Below are positions 8,403-17,236 of a stretch of 64,000 nucleotides of DNA, one piece after another. Source of the stretch: Treponema primitia ZAS-2 (GTDB lineage: Bacteria; Spirochaetota; Spirochaetia; Treponematales; Breznakiellaceae); contig NC_015578.1 in NCBI RefSeq assembly GCF_000214375.1, forward strand, positions 3,596,001 to 3,660,000, read 5' to 3'. How positions within the stretch are numbered: position 1 is the first letter of the stretch; each line of letters starts with the position of its first letter. The position numbers and the translations under genes are program-made. Below the pieces are notes generated by a model that was not told the DNA's origin, searched no databases, and was given only the letters and a program-made list of their open reading frames with translations.

Positions 8403-9737
8403 ATGAGCAAAATCGTATTAATCGGCGCAAATCATGCGGGGACGGCGGCGGCCAACACTATCCTGGACAATTATCCCGGGAATGAGTTGGTCATTTTCGA
8501 TGGCAACAATAATATCAGCTATCTGGGCTGCGGTACCGCCCTCTACATTGGACGGCAGATCGATGATCCCCAGACTCTGTTCTATTCATCCAAGGAAAAA
8601 CTCACCGCCAAAAAAGCAGTGGTCCACATGGAGACCGAGATCAAGCGGGTCGATTTTGACGCCAAGAAGGTCTATGCCACTGACAAGAGCGGGAAGGAAA
8701 TTGTGGAGGGCTATGACAAGCTCATCCTGGCCACCGGGTCCCTTCCCATCACCCCAAAACTGCCGGGCATGGATCTGGGGAATGTGGAATTTGTCAAACT
8801 CTACCAGGACGGACAGAAGATCGACAAACTCCTGGAGGGGGATGCGGTTAAGAACGTGGCGGTAATCGGCGCCGGATATATCGGGGTGGAGATTGCGGAA
8901 GCCATACGCCGCCGGGGAAAGAATGCCCTGCTCTTTGAGGCTGCGGATACCAGCCTTTCCAATTATTACGACGACTGGTTCACCCATGACATGGACAAGG
9001 TCCTCTCGGCTAACGGGGTGGTGCTCCACTTCGGCGAGATGGTGAAGGAAATTAAGGGTGACGGGAAGGTTAAGGCCATCACCACCGACAAGGGGGAGTA
9101 TCCGGTGGATCTGGTGATCATGGCCATCGGCTTCCGGCCCAATAGCAGCCTGGGGGGGAAGGACCTGGAAGTATTTGCCAACGGCGCCTACAAGGTCAAC
9201 CTCAAACAGGAAACCAGCAAACCCGGGGTTTACGCTGTCGGGGACTGTGCCACGGTGTACAGTAACGCTACCCAGAACAGCGCCTATATCGCCCTGGCCA
9301 CCAATGCGGTGCGCAGCGGTGTTGTGGCGGGCCATAATGCCGGGGGCACTCCCCTGGAATCAGTGGGGGTCCAGGGCTCCAACGGCATCTGCATCTTCGG
9401 CTACAAGATGGTTTCCACAGGGCTCAACCTCAAGGCGGCGGAGAAGGCGGGCTTTACCCCGGTCTACACCCAGTTTGAGGATTTCCAGAAACCGGCCTTT
9501 ATCAAGGACGATAACCACAAGGTAAAGATCCGCATTGTATACGACAAAACCACCCGCCGGGTACTGGGGACCCAGATGGCTTCCTACAACGATATTTCCA
9601 TGGGGATACACATGTTCTCCCTGGCGATTGAAGAAAAGGTTACCATTGATAAGCTGAAGCTGCTGGACATATTCTTCCTGCCCCACTTCAACCAGCCCTA
9701 CAACTATATTACCATGGCGGCCCTTAGCGCCAAGTAA
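8403..9737 (+). CDS. nox: FAD-dependent NADH oxidase / CoA-disulfide-reductase family enzyme
   Basis: A 444-residue flavoprotein of the pyridine nucleotide-disulfide reductase class. The N-terminal FAD motif is IGANHAGTAAA. The single redox cysteine lies in SYLGCGTALYIG (near residue 43), as in water-forming NADH oxidases. The NAD(P) motif is VIGAGYIGVEIAEA, and the second FAD motif is VYAVGDCATVY. It reduces O2 to water with NADH, an oxygen-defence and NAD-regenerating role in anaerobes such as Brachyspira and Treponema. A close alternative is CoA-disulfide reductase. AAGGAG lies 6 nt before the ATG. It is preceded by a good promoter and an operator-like dyad, and followed by a terminator, so it is monocistronic. 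Confidence 0.88.
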   Translation: MSKIVLIGANHAGTAAANTILDNYPGNELVIFDGNNNISYLGCGTALYIGRQIDDPQTLFYSSKEKLTAKKAVVHMETEIKRVDFDAKKVYATDKSGKEIVEGYDKLILATGSLPITPKLPGMDLGNVEFVKLYQDGQKIDKLLEGDAVKNVAVIGAGYIGVEIAEAIRRRGKNALLFEAADTSLSNYYDDWFTHDMDKVLSANGVVLHFGEMVKEIKGDGKVKAITTDKGEYPVDLVIMAIGFRPNSSLGGKDLEVFANGAYKVNLKQETSKPGVYAVGDCATVYSNATQNSAYIALATNAVRSGVVAGHNAGGTPLESVGVQGSNGICIFGYKMVSTGLNLKAAEKAGFTPVYTQFEDFQKPAFIKDDNHKVKIRIVYDKTTRRVLGTQMASYNDISMGIHMFSLAIEEKVTIDKLKLLDIFFLPHFNQPYNYITMAALSAK

Positions 9738-9765
9738 TTTGGGATTACAATTACTGTTGTTGATT

Positions 9766-9802
9766 GCCCGGAACGGCTGCGGCCTTACCGGGCTATTTTT
9801 TT
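9766..9802 (+). terminator. Rho-independent terminator after nox
   Basis: Stem GCCCGG (9766-9771) with CCGGGC (9788-9793) and an inner GGC/GCC pairing, followed by TATTTTTTT (T-run to 9802). It overlaps the 3' end of the convergent gene at 9785-10852. Confidence 0.8.
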
Positions 9803-10852
9803 CAGGGCTTCGCAGACCTGGGTCATTTCTTCTGCAGAATAGCGCTGATCAAGGGAGACCGAAAAGATACGGCTGTAAATATAATCCGCCCCGGGATAAT
9901 CGGCCAGGTTTACTTCGCCGTGGAAGGGCCAGTACACCGTGGTTTTTACCCCCTCCCCGGCCAGGACTTCCCGGACTTTCTCCCGGTCCGGGGAGTATAG
10001 GGCTAAGTGGCTGGGGCAGACCCCTTCCCCCAGCTCCGAAAACACCGGGTAGACAGCATCGCTGAAGGGGTCCCGGGAAAGCACCGCGGCATAATTTCCC
10101 CGGCGCCTCTCAATAAGTTCCCTGTAGGGATACTGTGTCATAATACGCTCCGAAAGCTCGTCGCTTTCAAAAGCGTCGAAGATCTGACGCAGGCGCATTT
10201 CAGTGGCCCAGAAAATTTCGCTTACCCGCTCTTCCGTAGCGCCTGGGGAATGGGCCAGGACCCGGCCCTGTTCCTCAAAACACTCCAGCCGGCCCCGGAC
10301 ATGCTCCCCTTCCGGGGGAAGCAGGGACTGGCTGAAATGACCGTGCCGCTTTACCGCCACGCCCCCCGAGGGAATCCCCATCCACTTCCGCAGACTGCCT
10401 GCGGTATAATCCGCCCTTTCATCAATGCCGTCCGCAGAAAAGATACTGTGGGTCAGGTCTTGGATGATCCCCACCCCGGCGTCCGCACATTCCCTGACAA
10501 ATTCCGGATCATAAAATGAAAAACCATAGTAACCGCAGAGGCCGAGAACAGAAATGTGAGGGATAAGGTCCCTGTCAAAAATCGGGGTAAGCCGATCCGG
10601 GGACACGTCGTAAAAGCGCAGGGCATACCCGGCTTTTTTGTAGGGGGCAATGACGGTTTCACAGGTATAGGCGGGAAGGTAGGCGACTCGTTTTGTGTCT
10701 CCTTGCATAAAGTCCCGGAGACAGTAATAGATGGCGCAGCGGCCGGACATACAGAACCGCAGATCCTCTCCGCCGAGGATTTCCCTTATGTCCTGTTTTT
10801 CCCCGGGGTACGCACCGGCGTCCTCCAGGCCAAACATTCCCCCTACACCCAT
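9785..10852 (-). CDS. DegT/DnrJ/EryC1-fold PLP-dependent protein
   Basis: The 355-residue protein has the fold of sugar aminotransferases. RFCMSGRCAIYYCL matches the cofactor phosphate region, IIQDLTHS (Asp about 132) the residue that contacts the pyridine nitrogen, and YTAGSLRKWMGIPSGGV places the likely PLP lysine at about 156. Typical DegT proteins have an ExA/S-Q motif here; this one has QDLTH, so it is a divergent member and the substrate is unknown. It is the last gene of the peptide-importer operon, starting 8 bp after the M42 peptidase gene, whose stop overlaps its AAGGGG ribosome-binding site. Context suggests amino-compound metabolism; a sugar aminotransferase role is not supported by neighbours. 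Confidence 0.65.
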   Translation of the reverse strand: MGVGGMFGLEDAGAYPGEKQDIREILGGEDLRFCMSGRCAIYYCLRDFMQGDTKRVAYLPAYTCETVIAPYKKAGYALRFYDVSPDRLTPIFDRDLIPHISVLGLCGYYGFSFYDPEFVRECADAGVGIIQDLTHSIFSADGIDERADYTAGSLRKWMGIPSGGVAVKRHGHFSQSLLPPEGEHVRGRLECFEEQGRVLAHSPGATEERVSEIFWATEMRLRQIFDAFESDELSERIMTQYPYRELIERRRGNYAAVLSRDPFSDAVYPVFSELGEGVCPSHLALYSPDREKVREVLAGEGVKTTVYWPFHGEVNLADYPGADYIYSRIFSVSLDQRYSAEEMTQVCEALKKIAR

Positions 10853-10860
10853 GGGTCCCC

Positions 10861-11937
10861 TTAGAAACCGGCGATAATCTCCGCACTCAGGGCGCGGATC
10901 ACCTCGCAGCCAAGCTTCACGGAATTTTCAAAATCCGCGTAGGAAGCGATGCCGTAATGGGTATGGATGTACCGCACCGGAATACCGATGACAATGACCG
11001 GAACCGCTTTCCCGGTAAGGTGGATGATCCCGCCGTTGGTGGAGCCCCCGGTGCGGACCGCATCCTGAACCGGAATGCCCTTTTTACCCGCCAGATCCAG
11101 AGCAAAGCGTTGGAACCGGGGGTTGGTGATCATCCGGGCGTCGATATGCCTGAGCATGGGCCCCTTCCGTAGGGCGGTCTGGACGGCGTAGGCATCCACC
11201 ACCGTATCGTCCGCCGGGCTGCCCTCAAAGGAAACGGCGATGTCCGGCCTGACTACCTGGGCGGTAACCGTGGCGCCCCGGAGCCCCACCTCTTCCTGGG
11301 CGGCAAAGGCCCCGGTAACATTTACCCCCAGCTCTGTCCCCGCCAGCTCCCGCAGGGTAGCCAGGATCGCCGCGCTTCCCAGGCGGTTGTCAAAAGCCTT
11401 GCCTATCATGGTATCCCGGTTCTCCTGGTATTCAAACTGAACATCCGGGATCACCGGGGCGGCAACCTTAATCCGGTACTCTTCCCGGATTTCCCGATCG
11501 CTGGAGGCGCCTACATCAATGGCCATGTCAGAAACATCGGGGACCGCCTTTCTTTCCGCATCCGAAAGGAAGTGGGGGGGCTTACTGCAAATAACCCCGG
11601 ATATCCACTGCCCATCCTGATTGAGGACCCGGACCCGGTGGGCGGGTATATTGGAAGGAACCCAGCCACCCAGGGTGATAAAATCCAGCACCCCATTGGG
11701 GCGTATGGCCTTGACCATAAAGCCCACTTCGTCGCTGTGGGCGTCAAGCTGCACCTGGGGGAGCCCCGGCTTATGGCCGGAACGTTTCAGGTAGAGATTC
11801 CGCATGGCATCCTCGGAAAATTCTCCCAGCCCTTCACCGTAACGGCGGAGAACCGCCACAGCCTCATCCTCAAAGCCCGAAACCCCCGGGGCATTGGAAA
11901 TCGCTTCTATCATTCCTAAAGTTTGTTTCTTTTCCAT
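10861..11937 (-). CDS. M42-family metallo-aminopeptidase
   Basis: A 358-residue cytoplasmic peptidase of the glutamyl-aminopeptidase/deblocking (TET) family. Dinuclear metal ligands and catalytic residues are visible in LDAHSDEVGFMV, KAFDNRLG (bridging Asp), AAQEEVGLRGA (catalytic Glu and metal Glu), SFEGSPADD and VRYIHTHYGIAS. GGSTNGG is also typical. Such enzymes trim small peptides as large oligomers. It sits in the importer operon between a creatininase-family hydrolase and a PLP protein. This suggests that the transporter brings in short peptides or modified amino acids that are hydrolysed here. AAAGGA precedes the ATG. Confidence 0.88.
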   Translation of the reverse strand: MEKKQTLGMIEAISNAPGVSGFEDEAVAVLRRYGEGLGEFSEDAMRNLYLKRSGHKPGLPQVQLDAHSDEVGFMVKAIRPNGVLDFITLGGWVPSNIPAHRVRVLNQDGQWISGVICSKPPHFLSDAERKAVPDVSDMAIDVGASSDREIREEYRIKVAAPVIPDVQFEYQENRDTMIGKAFDNRLGSAAILATLRELAGTELGVNVTGAFAAQEEVGLRGATVTAQVVRPDIAVSFEGSPADDTVVDAYAVQTALRKGPMLRHIDARMITNPRFQRFALDLAGKKGIPVQDAVRTGGSTNGGIIHLTGKAVPVIVIGIPVRYIHTHYGIASYADFENSVKLGCEVIRALSAEIIAGF

Positions 11938-11957
11938 CTTGTTATCCTTTGCTTTGT

Positions 11958-12725
11958 TCAGCGGGGAAGTTTTACCTTTTCAAATTCAAGCACAAAATCT
12001 GCGAGATAATCAGCCATGGCCTGAAGCATCTTCTTTCCCCATTCTTCGGTGGCGGTATTGGGGTGATCCGGGCCAATCCAGCCATTGTCGGTTACATGGT
12101 TGGTAAGCCGGGGAATGGTCACCTGAATCCCCTTGTACTCAACGGTATTGAATCCCGTAGCCTTGAAGGCCGGGGAGACATCCTTCAAAATCATATCCTT
12201 GTTGATCTCATTCATGTCCACCAGGGAGGGATCGATCCCCATGATTCCCGCAGTTTCCTCGCCACCCCCGTGGCCGCCCTTCCAGGCAGGGTCCATTTCC
12301 CACACATTGAGCCACCAGTTAAGAAGCGACAGGAGGCAGCCCTCTTTGTCCAACTCAATGCCCAGCTTTTCTATGGTTCTGACATTTCCCCCGTGGCCGT
12401 TAAGAAAAATAAATTTCCTCGCCCCATGGAGTTTAAGGCTGTCCACAATGCGGCGAAGGAGCTGATAGAGCAGATCCACCCCCAGGTTGATGGTACCCGG
12501 GAAAGGTTCCAGACTGTCACAGGAACCAAAGGGGATGGTGGGAACAATCAGGATGTCCTTGTTTTTTTCTTCCAACAGTTCCAGTATCCGATTGGGAATC
12601 ATGGTATCCGTGCCCAGAGGCAGATGCCGTCCGTGACATTCGATACTGCCCACAGTCAGGAGCACCGTATCGTGGGTTTTAAAATAAGTCTCCGCCTGAG
12701 GCCAGGTCATGTGAGCTAAGCGCAT
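11958..12725 (-). CDS. Creatininase-family metal-dependent amidohydrolase
   Basis: A 255-residue protein when started at MRLAHMTWPQ, because GGAGG lies 4 nt upstream of that ATG and would lie inside the reading frame of a longer TTG start at 12749. Family motifs are GSIECHGRHLPLGTDT (metal Glu and His), FLNGHGGN and GGHGGGEETAGI. The usual GSxEQHGPH has Cys in place of Gln. The family includes creatininase, ArfB-type deformylases and the MftE peptidase. With an M42 peptidase and a peptide importer in the operon, amide or peptide hydrolysis is more likely than creatinine degradation, but this is inference. Confidence 0.8.
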   Translation of the reverse strand: MRLAHMTWPQAETYFKTHDTVLLTVGSIECHGRHLPLGTDTMIPNRILELLEEKNKDILIVPTIPFGSCDSLEPFPGTINLGVDLLYQLLRRIVDSLKLHGARKFIFLNGHGGNVRTIEKLGIELDKEGCLLSLLNWWLNVWEMDPAWKGGHGGGEETAGIMGIDPSLVDMNEINKDMILKDVSPAFKATGFNTVEYKGIQVTIPRLTNHVTDNGWIGPDHPNTATEEWGKKMLQAMADYLADFVLEFEKVKLPR

Positions 12726-12743
12726 ATATCCTCCGTTAAATTG

Positions 12744-12775
12744 TTTCAATCCCGGCGTTTGGGCCGGGATTGAAA
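12744..12775 (-). terminator. Intercistronic stem-loop between the binding-protein gene and the creatininase gene
   Basis: Perfect 13-bp stem: TTTCAATCCCGGC (12744-12756) with GCCGGGATTGAAA (12763-12775) and a 6-nt loop. There is no U-run downstream on the minus strand, and the creatininase ribosome-binding site follows at once. It is more likely a partial attenuator or 3'-end stabiliser of the binding-protein mRNA than a full terminator. Confidence 0.65.
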
Positions 12776-12781
12776 TTACTT

Positions 12782-14314
12782 TTACTTTTTTACCTGAACA
12801 TTTTCCAGCTTATGATATCCGATAGGATCAATGAAAAAGTTCTCTACATTATTATTACCGCCTACATTAATTTCCGTATAGGCAATATTAACGTTATTCT
12901 CTAGGTCCGCCAGATAAATGGCCAGATCCTTATAGGCCTTTTCCCGGATTGCAGGGTCCACGCTGGTACGGCCCAGGTCCACCAGGCGGTCAACTTCGGG
13001 ATCCGCAGTAAAGGTGCGGTTACCCGCGGCGCCCTGCTGGCTGGAGTGTTCCAGGGAATAATAGGTATAATCCGCGTCCTTGGTGGAAGTTACCCACCCA
13101 AAGGCGCCCATGTCATGTTCACCCGCGGTAGAACGCTGGATAAAGGCGCCTAATTCCATAACTTCAAGCCGGGCGGTAATGCCCACGTTCCTGAGCATCT
13201 CTATAATAGCCTGGCAAATTTCAACCCGCTGCACACTGTTATTAACCCACAGAGAACAGCTAAAGCCATTGGGATACCCTGCCTGGGCAAGAAGCTGTTT
13301 AGAAAGTTCTGGGTCAAATTTGTCAACCCCGGTTTCAAAGTAGCCATACACCGCCGGTGCGATAATAGCATCCGCAGCCTGGCCGGCGCCGCTCAATACG
13401 GTATCCACAATGAGCTGCCGGTCGATGGCGTGGCTGATTGCCTGGCGGACCAACTTGTTGTTAAAGGGGGCCTTCCGCATGTTCATAGAAATATAGGTAC
13501 AGGAAAGGGAGGGAGCCTTAAAAACAGTAAGCTTGTCATTTCCGGTGATAATTTTTAAGTCATTGGGGGTAAGATCGTAGGCAAGATCCAATTCCCCGGT
13601 TTCCAGGGCGATGGTCCGCTGGGACGGCTCGGGAATAACCTTCATAATAAGGTTTTTTGTCTTAGGAGCGCCGGCATAATAATCCGCAAAGGCTTCCATC
13701 TGCACAGAATCGCTCTGCTTCCAGGAAACGAACTTATAGGGCCCGGATCCGATGGGGTGCTGGATAAACCCGGTGGGATTGGCTTCCACAGCAGCCTTGG
13801 GAATAATAGCCGCAAAGGGTACCGACAGGTTACGGAGAGTGGGGCCGTAGGGGGCGTGGGTATTAACCACCACCGTATAGGGATCCTCCACAGTAACATT
13901 GGAAATAAAGTCCACAATGTAGGCGACCGCAGGGGTTGCGATGGCCCGGTCCAGGGAGAACTTAACATCCGCAGCGGTCAGTTCGGTCCCGTCGTGGAAT
14001 TTGATTCCCTTTCTGATAAAGAAGCGGTAGGAAGTGGGTGACAGTTGTTCCCACCGTTCCGCGATCTGGGGCTTAAGCTCGTTGGTAACCCCGTCAACTT
14101 CCACCAGGGTATCAAAGATATGGTTAGTTACCGTGACCGCCGGCGTTTCCTTGCCGATATGGGGGTCAAGGGAAGTTACATCCGCCCCCTGTCCAAAAAT
14201 GATAGTATCCTTGTACCCACCCGCCTGGGCCTTGGATCCGCTTTTTCCACAACCGGCAAGCGCCATTACCAGGCAGATCAAACCAATTGCAAAACAGATA
14301 TTCTGTTTTTTCAT
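12782..14314 (-). CDS. Family-5 solute-binding lipoprotein of a dipeptide/oligopeptide ABC importer
   Basis: The start MKKQNICFAIGL is chosen because GGAGGAG lies 4 nt upstream; a longer start at 14332 is less likely. The signal peptide ends in a lipobox LAGC. The mature part has SBP_bac_5 features: LDPHIGKETPAVTVTNHIFDTLVEVDG, WEQLSPTSYRFFIRKGIKFHDGTELTAADVKFS, and IGSGPYKFVSW. It captures peptides or similar ligands outside the inner membrane. In the operon it follows both ATPase genes instead of leading, and it is followed by a 13-bp stem-loop. Confidence 0.9.
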   Translation of the reverse strand: MKKQNICFAIGLICLVMALAGCGKSGSKAQAGGYKDTIIFGQGADVTSLDPHIGKETPAVTVTNHIFDTLVEVDGVTNELKPQIAERWEQLSPTSYRFFIRKGIKFHDGTELTAADVKFSLDRAIATPAVAYIVDFISNVTVEDPYTVVVNTHAPYGPTLRNLSVPFAAIIPKAAVEANPTGFIQHPIGSGPYKFVSWKQSDSVQMEAFADYYAGAPKTKNLIMKVIPEPSQRTIALETGELDLAYDLTPNDLKIITGNDKLTVFKAPSLSCTYISMNMRKAPFNNKLVRQAISHAIDRQLIVDTVLSGAGQAADAIIAPAVYGYFETGVDKFDPELSKQLLAQAGYPNGFSCSLWVNNSVQRVEICQAIIEMLRNVGITARLEVMELGAFIQRSTAGEHDMGAFGWVTSTKDADYTYYSLEHSSQQGAAGNRTFTADPEVDRLVDLGRTSVDPAIREKAYKDLAIYLADLENNVNIAYTEINVGGNNNVENFFIDPIGYHKLENVQVKK

Positions 14315-14359
14315 CTTACTCCTCCTTAACAATTATAACGCCGTAACACGGCAGTTTTT

Positions 14360-15316
14360 CTACGCAATCAGTGTACATGCAGCAAAATGATTTTCCCCCA
14401 CTTCCCGGAAGGGGATATCGGTCCCCACACAAGTTTCCTGAGCCCTGGGACAGCGTTTTGCAAAGCGGCAGCCCGGGGCCGGTTCTATGGGGGAAGTCAG
14501 CTCCCCCTTTAGGATGGTGCGCTGCATGTCAAAATCCGGGTCCGGTACAGGAATCGCCGAAAGCAGGGCCTGTGTATAGGGGTGTAGGGGCTTTTCAAAA
14601 AGCTGCGCCGCCGGGGCCTTTTCCACCATCTGCCCCAGGTACATCACCAGGATATCGTCGGAAAGGTGTTTCACCACCGAAAGATCATGGGTGATAAAAA
14701 GATAGGTAAAGCCCAACTCTTCCTGGAGGTCCTGCATGAGGTTGAGTATCTGGGCCTGGATAGAAACGTCCAGGGCGCTTACCGGTTCATCGCAGATAAT
14801 AAGCTTGGGATTAAGGGCCAGCACCCGGGCAATGCCGATGCGCTGCCGCCGGCCGCCGTCCAGCTCATGGGGGTAGGTGTTGACCAGCCGGGGGGCAAGG
14901 CCCACCATGTCCATCAGTTCCAGGGAACGCTTGTTCAGCCCCTCCCTGTCACGGGGTGAATAGAGTTTCTGTATTATCAGAGCTTCGCTGATGGTCTGGC
15001 TCACGGTCATCCGGGGATTAAGAGACGCAAAGGGGTCCTGGAAAATGATCTGCATATCCCTGCGCAAGCTCTTCAGCTGATTCTTATCGTAGTGAAGGAT
15101 ATTGTACCCGTTAAAAAACACCCTACCCGAAGTCGGCTCATGGAGCCGGAGTATGGTCCGACCCAGGGTACTTTTACCGCAGCCCGACTCCCCTACTATC
15201 CCCAGAGTAGCCCCGGTTGAAACAGTAAAGCTGACATCATCAACCGCATGGAGCATCCCTGCAGGGGTATGGAAATATTTTTTCAGGTTTTCTACCTGGA
15301 GGAGTTCCTTGCTCAC
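14360..15316 (-). CDS. Peptide ABC importer ATPase (DppF/OppF type)
   Basis: A 318-residue ATPase. Walker A is GESGCGKSTLG, Walker B LIICDEP, and the signature is LDGGRRQRIG, a variant common in DppF-like proteins in place of LSGGQ. The H-loop is ITHDLSV. The C-terminal oligopeptide-transporter extension has the Cys pattern PGCRFAKRCPRAQETC, which suggests an Fe-S or metal site as in other DppD/F proteins. It overlaps the upstream DppD-type gene by 4 nt (ATGA), so translation is coupled. Confidence 0.92.
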   Translation of the reverse strand: MSKELLQVENLKKYFHTPAGMLHAVDDVSFTVSTGATLGIVGESGCGKSTLGRTILRLHEPTSGRVFFNGYNILHYDKNQLKSLRRDMQIIFQDPFASLNPRMTVSQTISEALIIQKLYSPRDREGLNKRSLELMDMVGLAPRLVNTYPHELDGGRRQRIGIARVLALNPKLIICDEPVSALDVSIQAQILNLMQDLQEELGFTYLFITHDLSVVKHLSDDILVMYLGQMVEKAPAAQLFEKPLHPYTQALLSAIPVPDPDFDMQRTILKGELTSPIEPAPGCRFAKRCPRAQETCVGTDIPFREVGENHFAACTLIA

Positions 15317-16347
15317 CCTAGTTCCCCTCCTTTGGACAAATCCGCCAGTATGGCTGTCTGCATGGGCGGCAACCCGGTCCGGGCATGGATACAGCGCACC
15401 TGGTGCCCATCAGCAGAAGCTATGCCAGCCAGTTCCGGATGCTCCCTGCCGCAGGCATCGGAAACATAATCGCAGCGGGTATGGAATTTGCATCCCGAGG
15501 GCAAATTGGTGGGGTCCGGCATGAGCCCCCTGATGGGATTAAGCCGCTTTACTTCTTTTGCAAGGCTGGGGATGGACCCCAGAAGCCCCATGGTATAGGG
15601 ATGCTTCGGGTTCTTAAAAATATCCCTGAGGCTTCCGTATTCCACAATCTCACCCGCATAAATGATGGCCACATGATCGCAGTTCTGGGCCACCACCCCA
15701 AGGTCGTGGGTGATGAGCAGCATGGAGGTGTTTAACCTGGTTTTCAGTGATCGGATCATTTCCAGCACCTGGGCCTGGATAGTCACATCTAGGGCGGTGG
15801 TGGGCTCATCGGCAATAAGCAGCTTGGGGTTGCAGGCCAGGGCAATGGCGATGATGACCCGCTGCTTCATCCCCCCGGAGAACTGGTGGGGGTACTCGTT
15901 GAGGCGATCCGCAGAAATGCCCACCATTTCAAGCATATCCGCCGCAGCAGAAATAACCTCTTTGGGGGTCATTTTATTGTGGGTCCTGATGACTTCCATG
16001 ATCTGATCACCCACGGTCATCACCGGGTTAAGGCTGGTCATGGGGTCCTGGAAGATCATGGATATCTGCTTGCCCCGGATCTCCCGCATCTTCGCCTCCC
16101 CTATCCTGAGGAGGTCCTGGCCGTCAAAGATCACCTTGCCCCCCAGGACTTCCCCAGGCGGGCGAGGAATAAGCCCCATGACGCCCCGGGCCAGGGTTGT
16201 CTTTCCCGCCCCGGTTTCCCCCACCAGGCCCAGGGTATGCTTTTCCTTCATGGAAAAACTCACCCCGTTCAGGGCTTCCACAATGCCGTCGTCGGTAACA
16301 TACCGGATAACCAAATCTTCAATACGGAGCAATTCCTGTTCAGCCAT
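15313..16347 (-). CDS. Peptide ABC importer ATPase (DppD/OppD type)
   Basis: A 344-residue ATPase. Walker A is GETGAGKTTLA, the signature FSGGMKQRV, Walker B LLIADEP and the H-loop ITHDLGV. The C-terminal PSGCKFHTRCDYVSDAC is the conserved Cys cluster of DppD/F ATPases. It pairs with the adjacent DppF-type ATPase as a heterodimer that drives the two permeases. It begins 7 bp after the upstream permease stop. Confidence 0.92.
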   Translation of the reverse strand: MAEQELLRIEDLVIRYVTDDGIVEALNGVSFSMKEKHTLGLVGETGAGKTTLARGVMGLIPRPPGEVLGGKVIFDGQDLLRIGEAKMREIRGKQISMIFQDPMTSLNPVMTVGDQIMEVIRTHNKMTPKEVISAAADMLEMVGISADRLNEYPHQFSGGMKQRVIIAIALACNPKLLIADEPTTALDVTIQAQVLEMIRSLKTRLNTSMLLITHDLGVVAQNCDHVAIIYAGEIVEYGSLRDIFKNPKHPYTMGLLGSIPSLAKEVKRLNPIRGLMPDPTNLPSGCKFHTRCDYVSDACGREHPELAGIASADGHQVRCIHARTGLPPMQTAILADLSKGGELG

Positions 16348-16354
16348 AGGTGCC

Positions 16355-17236
16355 TCAGGTCTTTAGCCGGGGATCCAGGGCATCCCGCAGACCGTCCCCC
16401 AGCACATTGAGAGCCAGGATGGTCAGCATGATACCGAGCCCGGGAATAACCGTGATATGCCAGCCGTCCCGTATATAGGACCGGGCCCCGGAAAGCATGG
16501 AACCCCATTCAGGGGTGGGAGGTTGTATACCCAGCCCCAGAAAGGAAAGCCCCGCAATGGAAAGAATGGCCCCGGCCACACCCAAGGTAGCTTGGATAAT
16601 CAGAGGCGCCAGGGAGTTGGGGAGTATATACCGGAAAATGATCCGCATATCCCCCGCGCCCAGGGCCCGGGCAGCCTCGATATATTCCTGCTCCTTCACC
16701 ATCAGCACCGAAGCCCGGACCGTCCGGGCAAAGGTAGGAATATAGGCCACCGCAATGGCGATAAGCACGTTCACCAGGCTGGTCCCCAGGGCCGCCACAA
16801 TCGCTGTTGCCAGGAGCATGGACGGGATAGCCAGCAGGATATCCATGAAACGCATAATTGCATTATCCGGAATCTTGCCGTAATACCCCGCCAGGGCGCC
16901 CAAAACGCTCCCTATTATAGTAGAAATGATGACAGCAGCGCTTCCCATAAAAAGGGAATTCCGCACAGCCCAGAGCATCCTGAAAAGAACATTCCGCCCA
17001 AATTCATCAAGCCCAAAGGGATACTGCGGGCTGGGCCCCTGGAGCCGCAGCCTGAGATTCTGTTTGATCACATAATCGTTGTACACCCCATTGTGGGTTA
17101 CCAGGTCGATAATAATTGTTCCTACGGCAATTGCAAAAAGGGCAAGGAGAAAGCCCAAACCCACCAGGGCAAGTTTATTTTTCTTCAGCCGCCGCCAAGC
17201 CTCCCCCCAAAGGGAACGCTGTTTATTTTCTTTCAT
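16355..17236 (-). CDS. Peptide ABC importer permease (DppC type)
   Basis: A 293-residue inner-membrane permease with an N-terminal TM at about 25-45, a periplasmic loop (GPSPQYPFGLDEFGRNV, the OppC-type N-domain), and the BPD_transp_1 domain with five further TMs. The EAA coupling motif appears as EAARALGAGDMRIIFRYILPN. It overlaps the upstream dppB-type gene by 4 nt. Confidence 0.92.
   Translation of the reverse strand: MKENKQRSLWGEAWRRLKKNKLALVGLGFLLALFAIAVGTIIIDLVTHNGVYNDYVIKQNLRLRLQGPSPQYPFGLDEFGRNVLFRMLWAVRNSLFMGSAAVIISTIIGSVLGALAGYYGKIPDNAIMRFMDILLAIPSMLLATAIVAALGTSLVNVLIAIAVAYIPTFARTVRASVLMVKEQEYIEAARALGAGDMRIIFRYILPNSLAPLIIQATLGVAGAILSIAGLSFLGLGIQPPTPEWGSMLSGARSYIRDGWHITVIPGLGIMLTILALNVLGDGLRDALDPRLKT

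Noticed and set aside
11958-12725. True creatininase (creatinine degradation)
   Set aside because: No creatinase, sarcosine oxidase or related gene is nearby; the peptide-importer and peptidase context fits another amide substrate better.
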